NCBI GenBank assembly: GCA_900549045.1
Contig: URNE01000203.1
Span: 1 to 5,288, forward strand
Direction: 5' to 3'
DNA length: 5,288 bases
Origin: an uncultured bacterium
GTDB taxonomy: Bacteria > Verrucomicrobiota > Lentisphaeria > Victivallales > UBA1829
In this document: positions 1 through 5,288 of the stretch, one piece after another
How positions within the stretch are numbered: position 1 is the stretch's first letter
Layout: the number at the start of each line of letters is the position of its first letter
The notes under the pieces: generated by a model
What the model saw: the letters and a program-made list of their open reading frames with translations, nothing else
Database searches by the model: none
What the model was told of the DNA's origin: nothing
Position numbers and translations under genes: made by a program

Positions 1-2277
1 GTCACCCGCGCCGCAAACAGCGCGGATAAACTCATCGCTCTCTTTCCAGAAATTCCGGAAGAGGAAGATAAAGAAAACGCTCTTCCGCCCGCAGAAGTTG
101 AAACGTTCATGATGGACGGCAAAAAACTTTCCGAAATCGGCGTTGCCGGACGCATCGTGAAACACGTCAAGTTTCCCGACGGAACCGACCGGGTGCTGAT
201 CCGCGGACTCACCCGCATCCGTTTCCGGGAATTTCACCCGGAAGATCACTCCGTGGAAGTCGTCCGCATTCCGAAAGCGGAAAACGATTCCGTGGCAGTC
301 TCCGCGATGATCAAAAATGCGGTCAAGCAGTTCCAGGAAATCATTTCCTTCTCCCCGAATTTTCCGGAAGAGCTCAAAGTCGCCGTGCTCAATCTGCAGG
401 ACAACGAGCGGATCGTGGACCTGATTGCGGATACCGTGAACATCTCCTATTCGGAAAAACTGGTCATCCTCACTCTGGAAGATCTTCAGGAACGGCTGCA
501 GTTCCTGACGATTCTTCTGAACCGCGAAGTCGAAGTGCTGAAACTCGGCTCGGAAATTCAGTCTCAAGTGCACAATGCCCTCGGAAAATCCCAGAGGGAA
601 TTCTTCCTGCGCGAACAGCTCCGAACCATCAAGGAGGAACTCGGTGAGGATACCAAGAATCCCGACATCACCGCATTTGAACAGCGGCTGGCCAAACTCA
701 AAGCGCCGGAAAGCGTCTCCGAGACGGTCAAAAAAGAGCTCGAACGCCTCGCGATGATTCCGCCGTCGGCAGGCGAATACACGGTCGCATACAACTATGT
801 CGACTGGATTCTCTCGCTGCCGTGGCAGACGTATACGGAGGACCGCCTCGACGTCTCCGAAGCGGAACGCATTCTCAACAAGGACCATTACGGGCTCAAG
901 GATGTGAAAGAGCGGATCCTCGAATTCCTCTCCGTCCTCCAGCTCAAAAAAGACAAGAAGTCGCCGATTCTCTGCTTTGCCGGACCTCCTGGAGTGGGCA
1001 AGACCTCGCTCGGGAAATCCATTGCAAACGCGATGGGACGCAAGTTCGTCCGCATGTCTCTCGGCGGCATGAAGGATGAAGCGGAAATCCGCGGACACCG
1101 CCGCACCTACCTCGGCGCGCTTCCCGGCCGCATCCTCCAGGGACTCAAGAAGGCCGGGGTTTCCAACCCGGTGTTCATGCTCGATGAAATCGACAAGATC
1201 GGCTCGGACTTCCGCGGCGACCCCGCCTCCGCGCTTCTTGAAGTGCTCGATCCGCAGCAGAACAGCGCCTTCAACGACCACTTCCTTGAACTGGATTACG
1301 ATCTCAGTTCCGTCATGTTCATCGCCACGGCGAATATGCTCGACACGATTCCCGCGCCGCTGCTCGACCGCATGGACATCATCACCCTTCCAGGCTACAC
1401 GCCGTATGAAAAGCGCCAGATCGCGCGGAAGTATCTCGTGCCCCGCCAGATCAAGGAGAACGGGCTCGGAAATGTCAAAATCAGCTTCCCGCTGAAGTCG
1501 ATCGACCGCATCATCAACGCCTACACGCGCGAAGCGGGGGTTCGCTCGCTCGAACGCACCATCGGAACCGTGCTCCGCAAGGTGGCGAAGAAGGTCGTCG
1601 AGAAAAAATTCAACCCGGAAGAAGATTCGGAAATCACCGTCGAAGCCATCCACAAATATCTCGGAGCCCCGCGCTTCCTTGCGGATGAAGTCTCCGCAAA
1701 GCCGGAAGTCGGCGTCGCCAACGGCATGGCATGGACCAGCGTCGGCGGAACCACGCTCCAGGTGGAAACACTGAAAATGAGCGGGAAAGGCGACCTCAAA
1801 CTCACCGGGTCCCTCGGCGACGTCATGAAGGAGAGCGCACTCGCCGCATTCAGCTTCATCCGCAGCCGCGCAGACGAATTCGGAATCGATCCGGAAGTCT
1901 TCCGGAAAAACGACTTCCATATTCATGTTCCCGACGGAGCTACGCCGAAAGACGGTCCCTCCGCAGGCGTGACACTCGCGACGGCGGTCTTCTCGCTCCT
2001 GACCGGGAACCCCGTCCGCAACGACTTCGCCATGACCGGAGAAATCACTCTGCGCGGACGCATCACCGCCGTCGGCGGAATCAAGGAGAAGGTGATCGGA
2101 GCGCTCCGCGCGGGCGTCAAAAACATCATTCTGCCCGCCGAGAACCGCAAGGATCTGGAGGACATCCCCGACGAAGTGCGCAAAAAACTCACATTCCACT
2201 TCGTCTCGGATGTTACTCAGGCCTGGAAACTCGCCGTCGTCGGTTACGGCAAGGAAAAAGGAAAAACCGGAAAATGA
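1..2277 (+). CDS. lon: ATP-dependent protease LonA (5'-truncated by the window edge)
   Basis: Lon is a cytoplasmic AAA+ serine protease, a hexamer in studied members, that degrades misfolded and short-lived regulatory proteins. The frame is open from base 1, and the 36 residues before the first in-frame ATG (109) still fit the Lon N-terminal domain, so that ATG is internal; it also lacks a good ribosome binding site. About 35 N-terminal residues are missing compared with E. coli Lon (784 aa; 758 seen here). In fragment numbering, the substrate-binding N-domain and its helical extension cover about 1-280. Walker A GPPGVGKT is at 328-335, Walker B VFMLDEID at about 391-398, and the sensor-1 ATAN follows near 441. 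The protease domain carries DGPSAG with nucleophile Ser654 and GGIKEK with the catalytic Lys697, the usual 43-residue spacing of the Ser-Lys dyad. All key residues are intact, so the enzyme should be active. The stop overlaps the next gene's start. Family assignment is certain; cellular substrates cannot be read from sequence. Confidence 0.98.
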   Translation, partial: VTRAANSADKLIALFPEIPEEEDKENALPPAEVETFMMDGKKLSEIGVAGRIVKHVKFPDGTDRVLIRGLTRIRFREFHPEDHSVEVVRIPKAENDSVAVSAMIKNAVKQFQEIISFSPNFPEELKVAVLNLQDNERIVDLIADTVNISYSEKLVILTLEDLQERLQFLTILLNREVEVLKLGSEIQSQVHNALGKSQREFFLREQLRTIKEELGEDTKNPDITAFEQRLAKLKAPESVSETVKKELERLAMIPPSAGEYTVAYNYVDWILSLPWQTYTEDRLDVSEAERILNKDHYGLKDVKERILEFLSVLQLKKDKKSPILCFAGPPGVGKTSLGKSIANAMGRKFVRMSLGGMKDEAEIRGHRRTYLGALPGRILQGLKKAGVSNPVFMLDEIDKIGSDFRGDPASALLEVLDPQQNSAFNDHFLELDYDLSSVMFIATANMLDTIPAPLLDRMDIITLPGYTPYEKRQIARKYLVPRQIKENGLGNVKISFPLKSIDRIINAYTREAGVRSLERTIGTVLRKVAKKVVEKKFNPEEDSEITVEAIHKYLGAPRFLADEVSAKPEVGVANGMAWTSVGGTTLQVETLKMSGKGDLKLTGSLGDVMKESALAAFSFIRSRADEFGIDPEVFRKNDFHIHVPDGATPKDGPSAGVTLATAVFSLLTGNPVRNDFAMTGEITLRGRITAVGGIKEKVIGALRAGVKNIILPAENRKDLEDIPDEVRKKLTFHFVSDVTQAWKLAVVGYGKEKGKTGK
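2258..2262 (+). promoter_or_regulatory. Ribosome binding site for the LolA-like gene, inside the lon 3' end
   Basis: AAGGA lies 11 bases before the ATG at 2274, a slightly long spacing. A second AAGGA at 2251-2255 is 18 bases away and probably too far. Both sit in the purine-rich codons for the Lys/Gly-rich tail of Lon (KEKGKTGK), so this stretch both codes for Lon and serves as the initiation region of the next gene. It supports 2274 as the start. Confidence 0.6.
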
Positions 2278-2990
2278 AACCCATTCTTCTTCTGATTCTT
2301 TTCGCATTCACACTCTGCGGCACCTTCGCCGCAGAGAAGAAACAGCCGGATGCGCAAACGTTCATCAACATCGTCCGCACACCGCCGGGACGCCAGAGCT
2401 GGGGTCTGCTTGAGGGATCCGCCACGCACCGCCGCCGCGGCGCCGCAACGGCGGAAGCGCCGATCCGCTTCGCCGTTCTTTTCTCTCCCGCACAGACCAT
2501 TGCGCAGATCATATTCAACAAAACAGAAATCTACGATGTTTCACAGGCCTATAAAGCGCCGTACGCCTCCACGATCGACATGCGCGGAAACGAAAAGCGG
2601 ACGCTCAAAGATTTCGGACTGCGTCCGGAAGACCTGACGATGAATTTCATTTTCTGGCCCTTCAAACGCGAGCTCGAGGCGGACTCCATCCGCGGAGTCG
2701 GCTGCCGCGTCATGGTGTTTGAATCGCCCGCCGGACAGGAGTGCGTAAAGGTTTATATCGCGCGCGAGTATTATGCGCCGCTGAAAGTCGAATGGTTCAA
2801 CACGCCTGCGGACAAGATGGGGGAAACGCCGTTCCGCACGCTCGAAGTGACGTCATTCAGCAAGAGCGGCGACCTCTGGGTCGTCGGCGCGCTCTCGCTG
2901 TTCGGTCCCGGCTGGCGCACCGTCGTCAAATTTCCCGACACCAAAGCCGGACTCACCAAAGACGGCGTCGTCAAGGAGCTGTTCCGCTGA
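2274..2990 (+). CDS. Exported LolA-like protein (outer membrane lipoprotein-sorting family)
   Basis: This 238-residue protein is probably periplasmic. The frame stays open far upstream to 1731, but that part is a shadow of lon. ATG 2274 is chosen because it overlaps the lon stop as ATGA, has an upstream AAGGA, and begins a clean Sec signal peptide: Lys2, a hydrophobic core at 4-15, then a likely signal peptidase I cut after TFA (residue 19). Cys15 lacks a proper lipobox (Leu precedes it), so a lipoprotein is unlikely. The mature part is rich in alternating hydrophobic strands. Its second half (about 120-220: FIFWPFKRELEADSI, GCRVMVFESP, YIAREYYAPLKVEWF, then a closing GWRTVVKF strand) resembles the one-sheet fold of LolA-like proteins that bind lipid or lipoprotein acyl chains. 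Cys144 and Cys157 flank a probable beta hairpin and could form a disulfide. The family call comes from recalled pattern, not a search. A role in lipoprotein or glycolipid transport is inferred, and a link to Lon is suggested only by the coupling. Confidence 0.8.
   Translation: MKPILLLILFAFTLCGTFAAEKKQPDAQTFINIVRTPPGRQSWGLLEGSATHRRRGAATAEAPIRFAVLFSPAQTIAQIIFNKTEIYDVSQAYKAPYASTIDMRGNEKRTLKDFGLRPEDLTMNFIFWPFKRELEADSIRGVGCRVMVFESPAGQECVKVYIAREYYAPLKVEWFNTPADKMGETPFRTLEVTSFSKSGDLWVVGALSLFGPGWRTVVKFPDTKAGLTKDGVVKELFR
2313..2336 (+). other. Perfect 9-bp hairpin in the signal-peptide codons of the LolA-like gene
   Basis: CTCTGCGGC (2313-2321) and GCCGCAGAG (2328-2336) are exact reverse complements around a 6-base loop. 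The stem begins at base +40 of the gene, at the end of the signal-peptide core. It is GC-rich and should be stable in mRNA. It has no T-tract, so it is not a terminator. A function is not established; Ala/Gly codons alone favour such pairings. Confidence 0.4.
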
Positions 2991-3007
2991 ACAGCTGATT
3001 CATTTTT
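2977..3007 (+). terminator. Possible weak intrinsic terminator after the LolA-like gene
   Basis: AGCTGTTC (2977-2984) and GAACAGCT (2989-2996) form a perfect 8-bp stem with a 4-base loop that spans the TGA stop at 2988-2990. Downstream is GATTCATTTTT, with the five-T run starting six bases after the stem, farther than in a strong terminator. In the other direction no T-run follows, so for the converging glycosyltransferase transcript it would act only as a 3' hairpin. The stem is certain in sequence; termination is inferred. Confidence 0.4.
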
Positions 3008-4766
3008 CCGTCCGGATCCTCGCAAGCAGTTCATAGGGCAGCGGATTTCCGGCGGAAACGGTTCGTCCGTACTCGCGCTGAAGATCGGCGACCGCGCTCA
3101 CCGCACCGCTCAGTTCAATATGAAACACTCCGTCCGCCGGATAAGGCAGACGGAATGAAACAAACGCCATCCGCCCCGCCTGAAGCCCGGCTAAATTCCG
3201 CCGCACGCCGTTCACCTCAATGAACGCGGGCGGATACTCCGAACTCTTCAGGAGCGCAATCGAAAACACCACGTTTCCGGGAATTCTCCGCACGGCGAAA
3301 CGCTTTGCAAACGAATCGCCTTTCACCGCGTTCCAGCCGCCAAACGAAACGGGACCGTGGTCATAAAACATCCGCGTTCCATCCGGATAATCCACTCGGA
3401 CGCCCGACGGACGCGCCGCGCGCATCATCGCGGCTTCGCAAGTCTCGCGATAGACGTCATATCCCGGATAGACGACGAAGAATGCAAGCAGCAGCGCAGA
3501 GCCGTTGTAAAGCAGCAGCGTTTTATACCGTTTTGCCCGGAAATTCCGCCGGAGGATCTCTATGAAGAGAGCTCCCGCAACGGCAAACCAGCCGAACGAC
3601 GGAATGCGGAAACGCCCGAGATTGTAGAAACCCGCCGTCGCCAGCCAGTAGAGAACCGGGAAAAGCAGAAACACGATCACTGCGGCGCGGCGGCGCTTCA
3701 CAATTGCGCAAGTCAAAATCCCGGCGAAGGCGAACACGAGAAGCACTCCCGACGGAATCAGGGGAACCGCATTCAGAAACGGACTCCGCGTCCGGCTGAA
3801 TTGCGGGTTGATGTTGTTCGGAATGTCGTAACTGTTCCAGTAAAGGAGGCATTTGCGGAAAGTCAGTTCCGCATACGCGAGCGGTTCCCGCATCGCCCAG
3901 TCCAGAATGCGCAGAGGAACGGAACGCTCCTTCGTACCGTTGGTCCAGATGTTGAACGAGTCGGGATATTCGAGTCCTCCAGGCGGAGCTTCGGGCGTGT
4001 TGCCGAGCGCCAGCACAGCACTTCCCGCCGTACTCGGTCCGCTGAGCCGTCCCTCGTGAATGGAATTCACCGCGACAAACGGAATCTGCGGCAGCCAGGT
4101 TCCGAGCAGAATCATCAGAACGGAGAGCGCAAAACGCTTTTTGGCGGCTTTCCGGATCTTCCATTCGCCAATCCAGCAGGCAAAGAGAAGAGGCAGAAGA
4201 AATATCAGCGCGTTTCCGCGCGAAAGAACCGCAAAGGAGAGCACGACTCCCGCGGCGAACCAGCGGAGAAGCCCCCCCTTGCGCATGGCAAGCAGAGTCA
4301 AAAATGAAAGCAGGGAAAACCAGAAAAGCTGCGATACCGCAATCAGGCGGTAGGGCGTATAAAGAACCGCAATCGAGGAGAACGCAAGAAGAAGTCCTGC
4401 AATCACGCCCGCGCGTTTCCCGCCGAGCATCCATGCTGTGAGCGTGGTGAACCAGACCGCCGCCGCGCCGCAGAGCGACTGCGCAAGCACGATCATGAAA
4501 CCGGACGGACCAGTCAGGCACTGAATCAGCGGAAGAAATACGGAATAATAGAACGGCTGATAGTAAAAGACGGCGGGGAAGGAGCCGTTGAGAATCTGTT
4601 CGGAAAGCGTCCGGTAAGTCGCCATGTCCGTCGACGACGGCGGCGCGAACACGGATGGATCATTTGCCAGAAGCTGAAGTCCCGCGATCATGCGCAGGAG
4701 AAACGCGCCGGCGGCAAACGCCGCCGGCAGATAAAAAGAGGCACGTCTGTAAAACGCGGTTCTCAT
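3000..4766 (-). CDS. GT39/ArnT-like GT-C membrane glycosyltransferase with C-terminal soluble domain
   Basis: This 588-residue inner-membrane protein probably moves a sugar from a polyprenyl-phosphate donor to an acceptor on the periplasmic side, as GT39 (PMT/ArnT-like) enzymes do. About 12 hydrophobic segments fall at roughly 10-32, 66-84, 90-113, 117-137, 140-160, 167-183, 185-200, 212-233, 333-355, 360-380, 388-405 and 414-434. The first outer loop has the GT-C style acid (Asp47 in SSTDMATY), followed by a Tyr/Pro-rich FYYQPFYYSVFLPL. Other family-like features are SRGNAL at 182-187, a large loop at 234-332 with REPLAYAELTFRKCLLYWNS, and GRFRIPSFGW at 384-393 just before a membrane segment. 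Residues from about 435 to 588 are soluble, beta-rich and possibly periplasmic, with no motif I recognise. The start lies 3 bp past the frr stop with no strong ribosome binding site, which suggests coupled translation. Donor and acceptor are unknown; O-mannosylation of proteins or sugar addition to lipids or surface glycans are all possible. Confidence 0.85.
   Translation of the reverse strand: MRTAFYRRASFYLPAAFAAGAFLLRMIAGLQLLANDPSVFAPPSSTDMATYRTLSEQILNGSFPAVFYYQPFYYSVFLPLIQCLTGPSGFMIVLAQSLCGAAAVWFTTLTAWMLGGKRAGVIAGLLLAFSSIAVLYTPYRLIAVSQLFWFSLLSFLTLLAMRKGGLLRWFAAGVVLSFAVLSRGNALIFLLPLLFACWIGEWKIRKAAKKRFALSVLMILLGTWLPQIPFVAVNSIHEGRLSGPSTAGSAVLALGNTPEAPPGGLEYPDSFNIWTNGTKERSVPLRILDWAMREPLAYAELTFRKCLLYWNSYDIPNNINPQFSRTRSPFLNAVPLIPSGVLLVFAFAGILTCAIVKRRRAAVIVFLLFPVLYWLATAGFYNLGRFRIPSFGWFAVAGALFIEILRRNFRAKRYKTLLLYNGSALLLAFFVVYPGYDVYRETCEAAMMRAARPSGVRVDYPDGTRMFYDHGPVSFGGWNAVKGDSFAKRFAVRRIPGNVVFSIALLKSSEYPPAFIEVNGVRRNLAGLQAGRMAFVSFRLPYPADGVFHIELSGAVSAVADLQREYGRTVSAGNPLPYELLARIRTEK
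4707..4728 (-). other. Perfect 9-bp GC-rich hairpin in the first membrane-segment codons of the glycosyltransferase
   Basis: GCCGGCGGC (4707-4715) and GCCGCCGGC (4720-4728) are exact reverse complements around a 4-base loop, all G/C in the stem. In the mRNA it begins at base +39 of the gene and encodes part of PAAFAAG in the first membrane helix. No T-tract follows on either strand, so it is not a terminator. It lies at nearly the same distance from the start as the hairpin in the LolA-like gene. Function is unproven. Confidence 0.4.
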
Positions 4767-4784
4767 GACTTAGAATGCCATGAG
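4762..4784 (-). other. Inverted repeat at the frr/glycosyltransferase junction, covering the start codon
   Basis: In mRNA sense, CTCATG (4784-4779) pairs with CATGAG (4767-4762) across 11 bases that contain the frr stop codon (4772-4770). The second arm includes the glycosyltransferase ATG (4766-4764). A 6-bp stem with this loop is weak, but it could hide the start until a ribosome finishing frr opens it. This is an inference from base pairing only. Confidence 0.25.
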
Positions 4785-5288
4785 CTCTTTCTCTTTTTCT
4801 TCCATCAGGAGATCGATGTTCGCGATGTTCCTGTCCGTGACCTTCTGGATCTTCTCCAGCATGTCCTTGAGTTCATCTTCGGTGAGTTCGGAAGCCTTCT
4901 GCGCCTTCTTGGCGGCCTCGTTCGCATCGCGGCGGATGTTGCGGACGGCGACGCGGGCCTCTTCGGCGCGGGTCTTGACCTGCTTGCCGAGAGTCACGCG
5001 GCGTTCCTGGGAGAGCGGCGGAATCGGAAGGCGGATGACGCGTCCGTCGCTGACCGGGGAGATCCCGAGATTGGATTCCTGAATCGCCTTTTCAATCAGC
5101 TTGACCGCGCTCTGATCCCACGGCTGAATGGTGATGAGGCGCGCTTCCGGAGTGGCGATTCCGGCGATGTCGCGGATTCTGGATTTTGCTCCGTAGTATT
5201 CCACGGTGATGTTCTCGACGAGCGCGGGAGAAGCTTTGCCCGTGCGGATCGCGGCGAAGTCGGTCTTCATCGCTTCCTGAGCCTTCTG
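4770..5288 (-). CDS. frr: Ribosome recycling factor (5'-truncated by the window edge)
   Basis: RRF works with EF-G after termination to split the post-termination ribosome so subunits can be reused; it is cytoplasmic and essential in most bacteria. The reading frame continues past the internal ATG at 5270 to the window edge (QKAQEA before MKTDF), matching the family, so the true start lies about 13 residues beyond base 5288. The 172 residues seen plus 13 equal the 185 of E. coli RRF. Visible family marks, in fragment numbering, are IRTGKASP at 14-21, VEYYG at about 29-33, RLPIPPLSQERR at about 86-97, and ARVAVRNIRRDANE at 111-124; the last holds the ribosome-contacting arginine (E. coli Arg132) at 119. 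The protein ends in the typical EEKEKELMAF helix. Domain I helices flank a central beta-rich domain II as usual. In many genomes pyrH lies just upstream, which here would be beyond the right edge. Downstream, a glycosyltransferase follows after 3 bp. Confidence 0.98.
   Translation of the reverse strand, partial: QKAQEAMKTDFAAIRTGKASPALVENITVEYYGAKSRIRDIAGIATPEARLITIQPWDQSAVKLIEKAIQESNLGISPVSDGRVIRLPIPPLSQERRVTLGKQVKTRAEEARVAVRNIRRDANEAAKKAQKASELTEDELKDMLEKIQKVTDRNIANIDLLMEEKEKELMAF

Noticed and set aside
109..114. Tandem ATG codons at 109 and 112 as the lon start
   Set aside because: The frame is open to base 1 and the residues before it still align with the Lon N-terminal domain; there is no suitable ribosome binding site, so the gene simply runs off the edge.
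1731..2273. In-frame upstream extension of the LolA-like gene
   Set aside because: The 181 codons before ATG 2274 are very rich in Arg and read an alternative frame of the conserved Lon protease domain; the signal peptide begins at 2274.
2430..2460. CG-rich palindromic run (CCGCCGCGGCGCC region)
   Set aside because: It encodes Arg/Ala-rich residues of the LolA-like protein and forms only imperfect, overlapping pairings; low complexity explains it.
3357..4307. Plus-strand frame of 316 codons antisense to the glycosyltransferase
   Set aside because: Its composition is Arg/Glu/Gln-heavy and low in hydrophobic residues, with no recognisable domain. It is what a GC-rich coding strand gives on its complement, while the minus-strand frame has a clear family.
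3523..4521. Minus-strand frame of 332 codons overlapping the glycosyltransferase in another frame
   Set aside because: It is Arg/Ser/Ala-rich with no domain, fully inside the 588-residue gene on the same strand; a frame shadow, not a separate gene.
4784..4802. Pyrimidine-rich plus-strand stretch resembling a T-tract
   Set aside because: It is the complement of the Glu/Lys-rich RRF tail codons (EEKEKEL), with no GC-rich stem directly before it.
5265..5270. ATG at 5270 as the frr start
   Set aside because: Upstream in-frame residues continue to the window edge and match the family's first helix; starting here would remove part of helix 1 that RRF needs.

Overview
The window holds four protein-coding genes packed almost without gaps and arranged as two converging pairs. 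It looks like ordinary chromosomal housekeeping DNA from a GC-rich Gram-negative bacterium. The second gene encodes an exported protein that resembles the LolA-like 'outer membrane lipoprotein-sorting' family. The third encodes a large GT-C membrane glycosyltransferase of a style I associate with the Verrucomicrobiota/Lentisphaerota (PVC) group. That placement is an inference from protein character only; no rRNA or other phylogenetic marker was compared.

Plus strand, 1-2990: a LonA ATP-dependent protease gene enters from the left edge, lacking roughly its first 35 residues, and ends at 2277. A gene for a 238-residue exported LolA-like protein starts inside the lon stop codon (ATGA overlap) and runs to 2990. 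The two are almost certainly co-transcribed and translationally coupled. A hairpin over the second stop codon, followed by a short T-rich stretch, may terminate this unit.

Minus strand, 5288-3000: the ribosome recycling factor gene (frr) enters from the right edge, lacking only about 13 residues. It is followed after 3 bp by a gene for a 588-residue polytopic GT39/ArnT-like glycosyltransferase with a soluble C-terminal domain. This gene ends 9 bp from the LolA-like gene, tail to tail.

There is no non-coding stretch longer than 9 bp, so no promoter, tRNA, rRNA, CRISPR array, insertion sequence or attachment site is visible. The promoters of both units must lie outside the window. The genes share no obvious pathway. 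Lon handles protein quality control, RRF recycles ribosomes, and the other two point to envelope work (lipoprotein or lipid handling and lipid-linked sugar transfer). I see no sign of a novel defence or mobile system. The points worth a second look are the tight gene couplings, small RNA hairpins at matching places early in the two envelope genes, and the unassigned roles of those two genes.
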